A stretch of DNA of 64,000 nt, taken from Lachnospiraceae bacterium NK3A20 (GTDB lineage: Bacteria; Bacillota; Clostridia; Lachnospirales; Lachnospiraceae). The stretch covers positions 1-64,000 of the forward strand of contig FNQX01000011.1 of assembly GCA_900107575.1 (NCBI GenBank), in the 5' to 3' direction. This document shows positions 38,254 to 46,566 of this stretch, piece by piece (position 1 is the first letter of the stretch; the number at the start of each line of letters is the position of its first letter). Both the position numbers and the translations under genes were made by a program. A model generated the notes under the pieces. It did not search any database and was not told the origin of the DNA. It saw nothing but the letters and a program-made list of their open reading frames with translations.

Positions 38254-38256
38254 GCT

Positions 38257-40302
38257 TTATAGTTCACCGTCCTCTATCATGGTGTCGATGGTGTGTTTCA
38301 ACACGCTGATCGCCTCCGCGAGGGACAGATCCGACATCTGGCAGCCCGCCATGTTCATGTGGCCGCCACCGCCCAGGTGCTCCATGATGAGCTGTACATT
38401 CACCTCGTCAATGGATCTCGCGGAAATGAAGATCTGGTTCTGATACTCCGTCAGGACGAAGCTCGCCTTGACACCCTTGATATTCAGCAGCTCATTCGCC
38501 GCCTGTGCGCCGATGATCGTGGGACTCTGTATCCCTTCGCCCGGACAGATCGAGATCGCGTAGGAGCTGCGGTAGATCTCCGCCTGAGAGACCGCGTCCG
38601 CCTTCGCCTTATACTCCGAAGCGTTCTCGCGGAAGAGTTTGCGCACCCTCGTCACATCGGTACCGTTCCTTCGAAGGAAAGCAGCCGCCTCGAATGTACG
38701 CACGCCGGTCTTGTTCTGGAAATTGTTGGTGTCCACGACAATACCGGCATACATGGCGTCGGCCTCTTCCGGCCGGATGCGGATGTTCTCTCCGATGTAC
38801 TGGAGAATCTCCGATACCATCTCGCAGGCACTGGAAGCGTAAGCCTCGACATAGGAGAGCGTCGCATTCTCGATCGTCTCGCTGCCCGCCCTGTGGTGGT
38901 CCAGCACGACAATGGATTTGCACAGCTTCAGCAACTCCGGACACTCGGTGATGCTGGGCTTGTTGACGTCGACAACGACGAGCGCCGCGTTGTCCGATAC
39001 CTTTTCAATGGCCTGCTGGCTCGTATAGAAGAGATCCTCGGGGTATTCCGGGTTGTTCCGGAAGGTGTCGACGATCGGCTGTAGCGAGGTGGAGACGTCG
39101 TTCAGCACGATGTGCGCGTCGCGGTTCATCGTCTTCGCGATCCGGTAAATGCCTATGCCGGCGCCCAGACAGTCGATGTCGCCGATCCTGTGGCCCATGA
39201 TGAAGACCGTGTCCTTGCCGGAGATGATCTCCTTCAGCGCTTCCGCCTTGACTCTCGCCTTGACCCTTGTGTTCTTCTCCACCTGCTGCGTCTTGCCGCC
39301 ATAGTAGATGATGTTGTCTTGTGTTTTCACGACAGCCTGATCGCCGCCGCGGCCGAGCGCGAGGTCGATGGCGTTGCGGGCGAACTCATAGTTCTGCGCG
39401 TAGGTCAGGCCTTCCATTCCGATACCAATGGAGAGCGTGATGGGCATGTCGTTGCCGATGTTGACCGTCTTGACGTCGCCCAGGAGCGCAAAATGCGCAT
39501 TCTGCAGCTCCACGAGGGATTTCTTGCGCAGGATACACAGGTATTTGTCCTTCTCGATCTTGCTGCAGATGCCGTCGATAGAGGAAATGTATTTGTTGAC
39601 TTTTCGGTCGATGAGCGCGATGAGCAGCGATCTCTTGACATCCTCCACGCTGTCCAGCGCCTCTTCGTAGTTATCCATGTAGATGAAGCCGATCACGACG
39701 CTCTGGTCGTCGACTTCCTGCAGGGCCAGCCGGACGGCCGTCTCATTGAAGAGATACAGGGCGATCAGCGCGCCATCGTACCCTGTCGCGTCCAGAATGT
39801 CGCTGTCCTCCGCCATGGAATCCAGCGGAATCCTGCGCATCTCAATCCGGTAGTTGCTGCTCTCGTAGTCAATCTGCATTCGGACGTTATCCTCGCCGGT
39901 CGGGAGCGTGTCCTTCGTCAGCGAAGGGAAAACAGCAGAAATCTGCCTGCGATATAACTTGTCCGTACCTGCGACTCTCTCGAATTCATAGTTCGTCCAG
40001 ACAATGCGTCCGGTCTCGTCGAGCACGGCGTAGGGCAGGTCAAGGTTCTTGAGGAGCTGTTTCTGCACCTGCCCGTACTGCGTCGCGAAGCTGATCAGCT
40101 CGTTGCGGATGATCGCGCGGTTGTTGACGTACTGGTAGATGACGATGATGAAATATACAGCGAGGAAAATGCTCAGCACAATGCCCGAGGGCCAGTGCAT
40201 GAAATAGATCAGAACGTTCACCAGGATCAGAAAGATGCCCAGCCGGATCGGCGTGTGAAAGAATCCGGCCAGTTTTCCTTTCATTTTCGCGTGATTGCTC
40301 AT
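38257..40302 (-). CDS. gdpP: Cyclic-di-AMP phosphodiesterase GdpP-like (PAS, degenerate GGDEF, DHH/DHHA1)
   Basis: This 681-aa membrane protein has two N-terminal helices (LGIFLILVNVLIYFMHW; IVLSIFLAVYFIIVIY), a PAS-like domain, a degenerate GGDEF-like region and a C-terminal DHH/DHHA1 phosphoesterase. Metal motifs are GHRIGDIDCLGAG, DVNKPS, VVLDHHRAGS and DTNNFQNKTG. DHHA1 ends with GGGGHMNMAG. GdpP degrades c-di-AMP, a signal for potassium, osmotic and cell-wall control. It precedes rplI as in Bacillus yybT-rplI. A tandem repeat separates the two genes. Confidence 0.93.
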   Translation of the reverse strand: MSNHAKMKGKLAGFFHTPIRLGIFLILVNVLIYFMHWPSGIVLSIFLAVYFIIVIYQYVNNRAIIRNELISFATQYGQVQKQLLKNLDLPYAVLDETGRIVWTNYEFERVAGTDKLYRRQISAVFPSLTKDTLPTGEDNVRMQIDYESSNYRIEMRRIPLDSMAEDSDILDATGYDGALIALYLFNETAVRLALQEVDDQSVVIGFIYMDNYEEALDSVEDVKRSLLIALIDRKVNKYISSIDGICSKIEKDKYLCILRKKSLVELQNAHFALLGDVKTVNIGNDMPITLSIGIGMEGLTYAQNYEFARNAIDLALGRGGDQAVVKTQDNIIYYGGKTQQVEKNTRVKARVKAEALKEIISGKDTVFIMGHRIGDIDCLGAGIGIYRIAKTMNRDAHIVLNDVSTSLQPIVDTFRNNPEYPEDLFYTSQQAIEKVSDNAALVVVDVNKPSITECPELLKLCKSIVVLDHHRAGSETIENATLSYVEAYASSACEMVSEILQYIGENIRIRPEEADAMYAGIVVDTNNFQNKTGVRTFEAAAFLRRNGTDVTRVRKLFRENASEYKAKADAVSQAEIYRSSYAISICPGEGIQSPTIIGAQAANELLNIKGVKASFVLTEYQNQIFISARSIDEVNVQLIMEHLGGGGHMNMAGCQMSDLSLAEAISVLKHTIDTMIEDGEL

Positions 40303-40417
40303 CCGTAAAACCCTTTCCTGAAGGACTGCAAGAATACCATCTATTCTAACATACGCAAGGGGAGGAAAAAAGCTTTTGTACCGCGCGATGGAAGGTTATG
40401 ACCGCAATATCTGCGGT

Positions 40418-40466
40418 ATAAAACAGCACCGTGAAGGTACAGGTACCTGTATCCTCACGGTGCTGT
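40418..40466 (-). terminator. Terminator of the bioY-DUF1284 unit
   Basis: A long imperfect stem (ACAGCACCGTGAAGG... from 40423 to 40466, about 20 bp with one bulge) around GTAC. On the minus strand TTTTAT follows (40418-40423). Confidence 0.8.
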
Positions 40467-40494
40467 CCTGGTTGCCCAGCCCGGCATAATGAAT

Positions 40495-41028
40495 CTATTC
40501 CGCATCCTTGCATGCGCAGGATTGCTCATCCTGCCCCACGATTCTCTGCCGATATTGCCTTGCCCGTGCGTGCAGAGCTTCATAGCTGCAAAGGCCCGGT
40601 CTGCGCCAGAGGCAGTCGCCGCAGATGTCGTCGAAAGCCGCCTCTGTCAGCTCCTTCTCCAGCTTCTCCAGGAGGGCGTCATAGGAATAGGTTGCCTTCT
40701 CCTTAAGACGCAGGGCGCTGAGCACCTTGCGGTCCGTTTCGATCACATGGTTGCCCGGGAGCCTGCATCCTTCATACACCGGCTCGCCCAGGCCGTTCGG
40801 CACGGGCTCTTCCAGCCGGTACTCGTTGGGGCACCAGGCACAGACGCCATCCGGCTCTGCAAGGAGTCGGACAGCGTGTCCACTCCCGTCATGTAAACGG
40901 GAAGCCAGCCTCTCCATTCCTGCCGTGAAGCCCTCACTGTAGCCGTGACCGCAAAATAGCGTCGTACACAGGAGGTGATGTGCGCGGATGGAAATCTGAT
41001 CTGACCTCTTATCGTCGCACATGCTCAA
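40495..41028 (-). CDS. DUF1284 (Cys-rich, putative iron-sulfur) protein
   Basis: This 177-aa protein begins with the DUF1284 signature (ISIRAHHLLCTTLFCGHGYS, then F..GMERLA). It carries at least eight cysteines, including VCAWCPNE, ICGDCLWRRPGLCSY and a terminal SCACKD, suggesting an iron-sulfur cluster or zinc sites. The function is not established. The ATG overlaps the bioY stop (ATGA), so it is translated with the biotin transporter and shares its BirA-like control. A link to biotin synthase-type or iron-sulfur chemistry is speculative. Confidence 0.8.
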   Translation of the reverse strand: MSMCDDKRSDQISIRAHHLLCTTLFCGHGYSEGFTAGMERLASRLHDGSGHAVRLLAEPDGVCAWCPNEYRLEEPVPNGLGEPVYEGCRLPGNHVIETDRKVLSALRLKEKATYSYDALLEKLEKELTEAAFDDICGDCLWRRPGLCSYEALHARARQYRQRIVGQDEQSCACKDAE

Positions 41029-41612
41029 TGCAAAAGCCCCGCCTTCAGAAGGCCGCTGCGGACAGCCAGGGAGATTACAAGAGCCAGCATTACCTTCACG
41101 ACATCCATCGGATAGAACGCGGTGAAACAGTACACCAGCGCCGCCGGATAGCTCATGCCGCCGACGAGACTGATTGTGATGGCACCCAGGATCTCGCAGA
41201 TCGCGGTTCCAATGAGTCCCGCGATCACAAGAGCGGCGATTCTCATTGTCTTATTGGTAAAGTTCCTGCGGACGAAAAGACCGCAGCACGCCGCCTGAAT
41301 GATGAAACCGAAGATGAAGCCGCCGGAGACGCCCATCAGTACGCCGGGGCCTGCGGTCATGCCCGCGAACACCGGAACGCCGACGGTTCCGAGCAGGATG
41401 TAAATGACCACGGCCAGCGCACCGAGCCTCGTACCCAGCACGTATCCGCACAGCGCAACGGCGAATACCTGCAGGGTGAACGGGACTCCCGTAGGTCCGG
41501 GAATCTGAACGATGGACAGGATGGCGAGCACCGCTGCCATCATGCCCGTGATGACGATCGTGCTCGTTCTGATCTTGCTCTTTGCCTGACTTTTTACTGC
41601 TGCTTCACTCAT
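41025..41612 (-). CDS. bioY: Biotin transporter BioY
   Basis: BioY (195 aa) is the S component of an ECF biotin importer. About six membrane helices and the family motif GPTGVPFTLQVFAVALCGYVLG, here interrupted only by normal variation (GPTGVPFTLQVFAV), are present, as is VFAGMTAGPGVLMGVSGGF. AAGGAGAAGGTTAACA precedes the ATG. Two BirA-type operators overlap the promoter, so expression should fall when biotin is plentiful. No ECF ATPase genes are in the window, so the module is shared or elsewhere. No biotin synthesis genes are visible. Confidence 0.95.
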   Translation of the reverse strand: MSEAAVKSQAKSKIRTSTIVITGMMAAVLAILSIVQIPGPTGVPFTLQVFAVALCGYVLGTRLGALAVVIYILLGTVGVPVFAGMTAGPGVLMGVSGGFIFGFIIQAACCGLFVRRNFTNKTMRIAALVIAGLIGTAICEILGAITISLVGGMSYPAALVYCFTAFYPMDVVKVMLALVISLAVRSGLLKAGLLH

Positions 41613-41651
41613 TGTTAACCTTCTCCTTCGAACACTTCTGAATATTTAATC

Positions 41652-41683
41652 GTGTCAACCGGTTATTTATGATAAGTTAACAA
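41652..41683 (-). promoter_or_regulatory. BirA-like operator 1 of bioY
   Basis: GTGTCAACC (41652-41660), 14-nt spacer, AGTTAACAA (41675-41683). The geometry equals the BirA operator (half-sites separated by 14 nt), with two mismatches in dyad symmetry. It covers the -10 of bioY. Confidence 0.6.
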
Positions 41684-41697
41684 TCCGATAATGTCAA
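41669..41697 (-). promoter_or_regulatory. Promoter of bioY
   Basis: On the minus strand -35 TTGACA (41692-41697), 17-bp spacer, -10 TATCAT (41669-41674). The -35 lies within operator 2 and the -10 within operator 1. Confidence 0.75.
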
Positions 41698-41725
41698 CCT
41701 ATGTTTACTCATTGGTTGACATTAT
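41688..41725 (-). promoter_or_regulatory. BirA-like operator 2 of bioY
   Basis: Perfect 12-bp inverted arms ATAATGTCAACC (41688-41699) and GGTTGACATTAT (41714-41725) with a 14-nt spacer. This fits the BirA consensus TTGTNAACC-N14-GGTTNACAA closely. Confidence 0.8.
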
Positions 41726-41730
41726 ATCGT

Positions 41731-41758
41731 AAAAAACCGGCAGTCCGAAGACTGCCGG
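41731..41758 (-). terminator. Terminator of the rpsF-ssb-rpsR operon
   Basis: A perfect 9-bp stem CCGGCAGTC/GACTGCCGG (41737-41745 with 41750-41758) has a UUCG tetraloop on the minus strand, then six T. Confidence 0.93.
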
Positions 41759-41773
41759 CCGCATTGCTGTGAA

Positions 41774-42034
41774 TTACTTCTCAGCGTAGGGAAGGATTGC
41801 AAGATGACGTGCTCTCTTGATCGCAACTGTCAGAGCTCTCTGGTGAGTTGCGCAAGTGCCTGTAATTCTTCTGGGAAGGATCTTACCACCTTCGGAGATG
41901 TACTTACGAAGCTTTGCTGCGTCCTTGTAATCAATCGCGCTGTCCTTTCCGCAGAAAACACAAACCTTTTTCTTTCTGTGGAAATTGCTCTTGCGTCTGA
42001 AAGGCCTGTCGCCATTCTCTTTATTAAAAGCCAT
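41774..42034 (-). CDS. rpsR: Ribosomal protein S18
   Basis: RpsR (86 aa from ATG 42034) is the small-subunit protein that pairs with S6. It has the conserved core ([33 protein letters not shown]) shown here in part as [19 protein letters not shown], and [20 protein letters not shown]. The VCVFC cysteines mark the zinc-type S18. TTGGAGGAAATC precedes the chosen ATG; a TTG 12 nt upstream overlaps this ribosome binding site and is unlikely. It is third in the rpsF-ssb-rpsR operon. Confidence 0.97.
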   Translation of the reverse strand: MAFNKENGDRPFRRKSNFHRKKKVCVFCGKDSAIDYKDAAKLRKYISEGGKILPRRITGTCATHQRALTVAIKRARHLAILPYAEK

Positions 42035-42113
42035 GATTTCCTCCAATCCAGCCGGAAGCTAACCCGCCTCGGCCCGTAATTAACAAATTGTGTTCTGCGA
42101 ATGTAATATCAGT

Positions 42114-42611
42114 TTAGTTGAAAGGAAGCTCTTCGTCGATGCCATCCGGGATATTCATGAATCCCTCGATCGCACCGGACGGCTGCTCCTGCTGTCCCTG
42201 ACTGCCGGACTGCGGTGCAGGTGCCTCTCTTCTGCTCGCGCCGTCGAAGCCACTGTAATCCGGGCCGGAACTCTGAGCGTTCCTGCTCTCAGCGAACTCC
42301 TGATCGTCTACGACAACATCTGTCGTGTAGATCCTGACGCCATCCTTGTTGGTGTAGCTGCCTGTCTGAATTCTGCCGGAAACACAGATCTTGGTTCCCT
42401 TGTGGAGATACTTCTCCGCGAACTCGCCGGACTTGCCAAACGCAACACAGGAAATGAAATCGGCTGTCTGCTGACCATCCTGCTGATTATTACGTCCGCG
42501 TCTTCTGTCAACCGCGAGCGTGTATCTCGCGATCGCCATACTGCCGTCCCCCTGTGAATATCTCACATCGGGATCTCTGGTTAAACGTCCCATCAGGACT
42601 ACTCTGTTCAT
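42114..42611 (-). CDS. ssb: Single-stranded DNA-binding protein
   Basis: Ssb (165 aa) coats single-stranded DNA in replication and repair. The OB-fold begins MNRVVLMGRLTRDPDVRYSQ and includes FISCVAFGKSGEFAEKYLHKG. A Gly/Gln/Ser-rich linker precedes the acidic protein-interaction tip (PDGIDEELPFN, with the usual E-L-P-F). It lies 18 bp after rpsF and 79 bp before rpsR, the classical Firmicute order. Confidence 0.97.
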   Translation of the reverse strand: MNRVVLMGRLTRDPDVRYSQGDGSMAIARYTLAVDRRRGRNNQQDGQQTADFISCVAFGKSGEFAEKYLHKGTKICVSGRIQTGSYTNKDGVRIYTTDVVVDDQEFAESRNAQSSGPDYSGFDGASRREAPAPQSGSQGQQEQPSGAIEGFMNIPDGIDEELPFN

Positions 42612-42629
42612 ACCAACCTCAGCTTTCTG

Positions 42630-42923
42630 TTAAGCCTCGTTCTGTTTTACGCAGAGATATCGAAGAACGTTGTCCATAATACGCATTCTGCTCTCGATCT
42701 CAGCGATCGCAGTAGTCTCAGCCTCGAAGCGTACGAAGTAGTAATAACCTTCGTCCATCTTCTGGATGGGATAGGCAAGCTTCTTCTTGCCCCAGCTGTC
42801 GTCAACTTCTGTATTCTGAGCGCCGAATCTCTCGACAAGCTCTTTTACATTGTTAACGACTGCTGCTCTTGCATCATCGTCGATCTGCGCATTCACAACA
42901 ACGGCTAACTCGTATTTGCTCAT
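42630..42923 (-). CDS. rpsF: Ribosomal protein S6
   Basis: RpsF (97 aa from ATG 42923) begins MSKYELAVVVNAQIDDDAR and ends RYLCVKQNEA. WGKKKLAYPIQKMDEGYYYF is the family core. A very strong AGAAGGAGGTAAAGC lies before the ATG; the frame is open further upstream but only through the leader. The leader of about 140 nt could hold an S6:S18 autoregulatory RNA, which is known in many bacteria, but its motif could not be confirmed by eye. Confidence 0.96.
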   Translation of the reverse strand: MSKYELAVVVNAQIDDDARAAVVNNVKELVERFGAQNTEVDDSWGKKKLAYPIQKMDEGYYYFVRFEAETTAIAEIESRMRIMDNVLRYLCVKQNEA

Positions 42924-43065
42924 GTGCTTTACCTCCTTCTGGTCTCTTGGCTCCCACTCCGCAGTCCTTATGACAGGGCTGTGTGTGCGAACAAGGAATT
43001 TGTGTCGTACTCCGGCCTTCGGACCGGCCAAAGAGCACAGCAGGGACGAATCCCCACGGACTTCC

Positions 43066-43095
43066 ATACTAACATACGTGGGGGGGTGCGGGCAA
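43066..43095 (-). promoter_or_regulatory. Promoter of the rpsF operon
   Basis: On the minus strand TTGCCC (43090-43095), 18-bp spacer, TAGTAT (43066-43071). A TTGACA further upstream (near 43115) has no matching -10. Confidence 0.5.
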
Positions 43096-43199
43096 GCACT
43101 AATTGCACGAATTGTCAATTTCAGGCACGAACATAGGCTGGTGTCTGATATTTTCATGCGAAAACAGAAGGCGGGGCAGAAGGCTGTATCAGCCGCCAG

Positions 43200-43961
43200 T
43201 CAGTCGCAGGCATCCAGCACGGTGCCGATGCTCTCCGCGATGCACAGATCCGCCTCCGCGTCGCGGCTTGTCGCGCTCTTATTGATGAGGATGAGATGTT
43301 TACCGCGGTAATAATCAATGAGACCCGCCGCCGGGTAAACAACGAGCGAGGTGCCGCCGATAATGAGGACATCCGCCGCGGAGATCGCACGGATCGCGCC
43401 GTTTAATGTATCCGTATTGAGACCCTCTTCATAGAGGACGACGTCCGGCTTCACCCTGCCGCCGCACCTGGCGCACCTCGGCACCTCTCCTGCCGCGGAG
43501 TGCGCGAAGATATAGTCCACGTCGCAGGAGGCGCCGCAGTCCTCACAGTAGTTGCGAAGCGTCGAGCCGTGCAGCTCGTAGATATTGTCTTCCCGCGCGC
43601 CCACCTGCCTCGCCGCCGCCTGGTGGAGACCGTCGATATTCTGCGTGATGATCGCGCGCAGCTTCCCCTCCTTCGTCCACTGGGCGAGCTTCAAATGCGC
43701 CTTGTTCGGCTTCGCGTTCTGTCCGGGAGCCAGGATCTTATCATGGTAGAAGCGGAAGAATTCTTCCGGCATCTTCTCATAGAAGGTATGGCTCAATATC
43801 GTCTCCGGAGGATAGCGGTACTGCTGATGATACAGCCCGTCCTGACTGCGGAAATCCGGCACGCCGCTCTCGGTCGAAACGCCGGCACCGCCGAAGAAAA
43901 CAATGTTGTCACTCTCTGCCACAATGCTGCGGAGCTCTGCTATTTTCTCTTCATTCGTCAT
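43200..43961 (-). CDS. NAD-dependent protein deacylase (Sir2 family)
   Basis: This 253-aa sirtuin is predicted to remove acyl groups from lysines using NAD. Motifs: GAGVSTESGVPDFR (25-38), TQNIDGLH (106-113), catalytic His131 in ELHGS, zinc cysteines 139/142 and 163/166, and GGTSLVVYPA. The ATG at 43961 has AAAGGGG six nt upstream; a GTG two codons earlier is less likely. It has a perfect -10 TATAAT upstream (44003-44008, minus). The gene is divergent from ilvE. Confidence 0.93.
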   Translation of the reverse strand: MTNEEKIAELRSIVAESDNIVFFGGAGVSTESGVPDFRSQDGLYHQQYRYPPETILSHTFYEKMPEEFFRFYHDKILAPGQNAKPNKAHLKLAQWTKEGKLRAIITQNIDGLHQAAARQVGAREDNIYELHGSTLRNYCEDCGASCDVDYIFAHSAAGEVPRCARCGGRVKPDVVLYEEGLNTDTLNGAIRAISAADVLIIGGTSLVVYPAAGLIDYYRGKHLILINKSATSRDAEADLCIAESIGTVLDACD

Positions 43962-44002
43962 ATACACCCCTTTCCGGAAGGTGATCTCTTCCCAATGGCA
44001 AT

Positions 44003-44070
44003 ATTATACTCCCGAAATCCTGCGCACATTCGCGAAAACACTGGAAAACGAAGCCGAAACGTTCTATAAT
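44003..44070. promoter_or_regulatory. Divergent sir2/ilvE promoter elements
   Basis: A TATAAT on the minus strand (44003-44008) serves sir2. A TATAAT on the plus strand (44065-44070), with TGGAAA about 18 bp upstream, serves ilvE. No T-box or attenuator was found in the 90-nt ilvE leader. Confidence 0.5.
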
Positions 44071-44161
44071 CCGAAATTACATAGCGATACAGTAAATTAT
44101 TAACGCCTTAAAGCGATAAAGCTATCGGCGTCAATACCATCAGGATTTGGAGGAATGAGGG

Positions 44162-45199
44162 ATGGACAAGAAAAATCTGGACTGGCAAAATTTGAGCTTT
44201 TCTTATATGAAGATCGACTACCGGTACGTCGCGAACTACACCGCCGCGTCCGGTGCGTGGGATGAGGGCGCATTGACGTCCGACGACAAGATCGTCATGA
44301 GCGAGGACGCAGGCGTTCTGCAATATTCTCAGTCCGTGTTCGAGGGACTCAAGGCGTACACAACAAAAGACGGACACGTTGTCTGCTTCCGTCCCGATCT
44401 GAACGCGCAGAGAATGTATGATTCCGCGCAGAGGCTCGAGATGCCGCCGTTCCCCACTGACCGTTTCGTTGACGCGATTCACCAGGTGGTCGAGGCCAAC
44501 GCTGCGTGGGTTCCGCCTTACGGCACCGGCGCAACGCTCTACCTCCGCCCGTACATGTTCGGCATCAGCCCCGTGATCGGCGTCAAGCCCGCGGACGACT
44601 ATCAGTTCCGTATCTTCGGCACGCCGGTAGGCCCGTATTTCAAGGGCGGCGCGAAGCCGATCTACGTCAGAGTCACCGATTATGACCGCGCGGCGCCGCA
44701 CGGCACCGGCAACATCAAGGCCGGTCTGAACTACGCGATGTCGCTGAAACCGATCATGGAGGCGCACGCACAGGGCTTCGCCGAGAATATCTATCTCGAC
44801 GCCGCTACCCGCACCAAGGTCGAGGAGACCGGCGGCGCGAACATTCTCTTCGTCTCCCAGGATGACACGCTGGTCGTTCCGAAGTCGGATTCGATCCTGC
44901 CTTCGATCACCAGAAGATCCCTCGTCTACGTCGCGGAGCACTACCTCGGCATGAAGGTCGATGAGCGGCCTGTTTACTGGCAGGAAGTGAAGGACGGCAA
45001 TTTCAAGGAGTGCGGCCTTTGCGGAACAGCTGCAGTCATCAGCCCGATCGGCAAGGTGAACGACCACGGCACCGACATCGAGTTCGCTTCCGGCATGGAG
45101 AAGATGGGCCCCTGGATGACGAAGCTGCGCGAAACGCTCCTCGGCATACAGGAAGGCGAGATCGAAGCGCCGGAAGGCTGGATTCACAGAGTGTGCTAA
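44162..45199 (+). CDS. ilvE: Branched-chain amino acid aminotransferase
   Basis: IlvE (345 aa) is a fold-IV PLP enzyme that transfers the amino group in leucine, isoleucine and valine metabolism. The PLP lysine is K186 in GNIKAGLNYA. Other family marks are YSQSVFEGLKAY, RPYMFG, and ECGLCGTAAVISPIG near the C-terminus, the long-form (BCAT group I) pattern. TTGGAGGAATGAGGG precedes the ATG. It is a single-gene unit with its own terminator. Confidence 0.97.
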   Translation: MDKKNLDWQNLSFSYMKIDYRYVANYTAASGAWDEGALTSDDKIVMSEDAGVLQYSQSVFEGLKAYTTKDGHVVCFRPDLNAQRMYDSAQRLEMPPFPTDRFVDAIHQVVEANAAWVPPYGTGATLYLRPYMFGISPVIGVKPADDYQFRIFGTPVGPYFKGGAKPIYVRVTDYDRAAPHGTGNIKAGLNYAMSLKPIMEAHAQGFAENIYLDAATRTKVEETGGANILFVSQDDTLVVPKSDSILPSITRRSLVYVAEHYLGMKVDERPVYWQEVKDGNFKECGLCGTAAVISPIGKVNDHGTDIEFASGMEKMGPWMTKLRETLLGIQEGEIEAPEGWIHRVC

Positions 45200-45260
45200 G
45201 ATGCACCGTATAGTACAAAAATAGACAAAAGAGATGAAATCTCTGTCTGTCAGAGATAGA

Positions 45261-45297
45261 CAAAGTCCAGGGTGAGCGCCCTGGACTTTGCTTTTTC
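45261..45297 (+). terminator. Terminator of ilvE
   Basis: CAAAGTCCAGGG (45261-45272) pairs perfectly with 45279-45290, loop TGAGCG, then CTTTTTC. Confidence 0.92.
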
Positions 45298-45336
45298 AAA
45301 TGGTAGCATCTGAAAATCAATGGCTATGTAGCCCGG

Positions 45337-45361
45337 CAGGCAGGAGCATTGCTCCTGCCTG
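45337..45361. terminator. Hairpin at the end of the exopolysaccharide operon
   Basis: CAGGCAGGAGC-ATT-GCTCCTGCCTG (11-bp perfect stem) lies 4 bp beyond the last stop codon. T-rich sequence is on the plus side only, so intrinsic termination for the minus operon is not certain. Confidence 0.5.
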
Positions 45362-45365
45362 TTAT

Positions 45366-46514
45366 TTATTGCCTCGATTCTCTCTGGATAGCTTTCCCGC
45401 GCAGTGCCCAGTGAAGCTGTCGAATCTTCCTCGGCGCGGTAGTCAGGAGTGTGAGGTAAAGCTTATTCTTCATTGTCAGGAATGGATTCTGCCACATGGC
45501 ACGGAAATTCCGGCGAAGATAAACACAGACATCAACGTAGAACTCATTCCGGCTGTTCATGTCCGCGATCGGCACATGCAGGAGATAATCCAGTCGCTCG
45601 AAAAGGCCAAAGCGGGTAGCTGCCACCGCCAGCTCCGGGTGTGCGGGGACCATCCGCTGTTCCACATCGTCGGCGTGGCGCACGATGTCGACATACACCT
45701 TCGAGAACTGGGAGGGATTGGCTCGTCTCGTGGCACTCCCTTTCCGGTGTACCACAAGATACCCTGTCACGGGAAGGCGCAACACGCCATCCATGGTGTC
45801 CACCATCTTCATAAGGAGTGAGAAATCCTCTCCCAGCTCCCCTTCGGTGAACGGATGCTCTTTCATGTAAGCCGCAGGAATGAGAGCCGTGCAGAAGGAG
45901 GCATCGCCCGTGTACAACAGAAGGCTTTCCGCGAACTGCACAGACGGCACGAGGTCGTAGTCTTCCGGTGTCTTCACTGCGTCCGGAAGCTGGTTCCCTT
46001 CCTCGTCTATCTCTTGTCGTCCGATCTGAATGATGTATCGGCTGCTGTGCAGGCGCTCCATTTTCTGCGCGCCTTCATAGAGATTGGCATACATGTCGGG
46101 CAGGATCTTATCATCACTGTCGACGAAGCCGATATAGGCACCCTTGGCTTTACGAATCCCATGGTTCCTCGCACGGGATGCTCCGCCATTCTCTTCGGTG
46201 AAACAGCGAATTCTGTGATCTTCTGCCGCCAGCGCCTGACACAGCGCATAGGAGCCGTCCGTCGAGCCGTCATCTACGAGCAGAATCTCAAGATTCGGGT
46301 AAGTCTGCCGCTGTATCGTCTCGACGGTGTCACGAAGGAAGGTCTCCGCGTTGTAGACCGGCACCACGACCGAGATGAGGGGGGCAGCACTCTCTGGGTT
46401 CCCGCCGTCTGCTGTCTTTTGGTCAGCAGCGCCCGCGGACGAATCTATTTCTCCGGAAGGAATTCTCCCCTGCAGAGGCGTCTGTGAAGTTGTGTTGTCT
46501 TTCTCACTCATCAT
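45366..46514 (-). CDS. Glycosyltransferase family 2
   Basis: This GT-A glycosyltransferase (382 aa from ATG 46514) has ISVVVPVYNAETFLRDTVE, VDDGSTDGS and the metal-binding DSDD in YIGFVDSDDKIL. The N-terminal 45 residues are a polar, low-complexity extension before the catalytic domain. It is the last gene of the exopolysaccharide operon and adds a sugar to the lipid-linked repeat unit by inference. The start is uncertain: an upstream GTG (46538) and the ATG one codon on (46511) are possible. Donor sugar unknown. Confidence 0.9.
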   Translation of the reverse strand: MMSEKDNTTSQTPLQGRIPSGEIDSSAGAADQKTADGGNPESAAPLISVVVPVYNAETFLRDTVETIQRQTYPNLEILLVDDGSTDGSYALCQALAAEDHRIRCFTEENGGASRARNHGIRKAKGAYIGFVDSDDKILPDMYANLYEGAQKMERLHSSRYIIQIGRQEIDEEGNQLPDAVKTPEDYDLVPSVQFAESLLLYTGDASFCTALIPAAYMKEHPFTEGELGEDFSLLMKMVDTMDGVLRLPVTGYLVVHRKGSATRRANPSQFSKVYVDIVRHADDVEQRMVPAHPELAVAATRFGLFERLDYLLHVPIADMNSRNEFYVDVCVYLRRNFRAMWQNPFLTMKNKLYLTLLTTAPRKIRQLHWALRGKAIQRESRQ

Positions 46515-46566
46515 GATGCTTTCAAAAAATGCGCTCACCAGATTATATCGACTGCCGGCCGCAAGT

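Noticed and set aside
38100-38309. Repetitive peptide frame across the 48-bp units (LPRYARLRCM repeats)
   Set aside because: A 48-bp period is a multiple of three, so any frame gives peptide repeats. There is no ribosome binding site, and the stems explain the conservation.
42924-43065. S6:S18 leader RNA in front of rpsF
   Set aside because: Expected from other bacteria, but the conserved bulge and loop sequence could not be identified by eye, so it is not listed as a feature.
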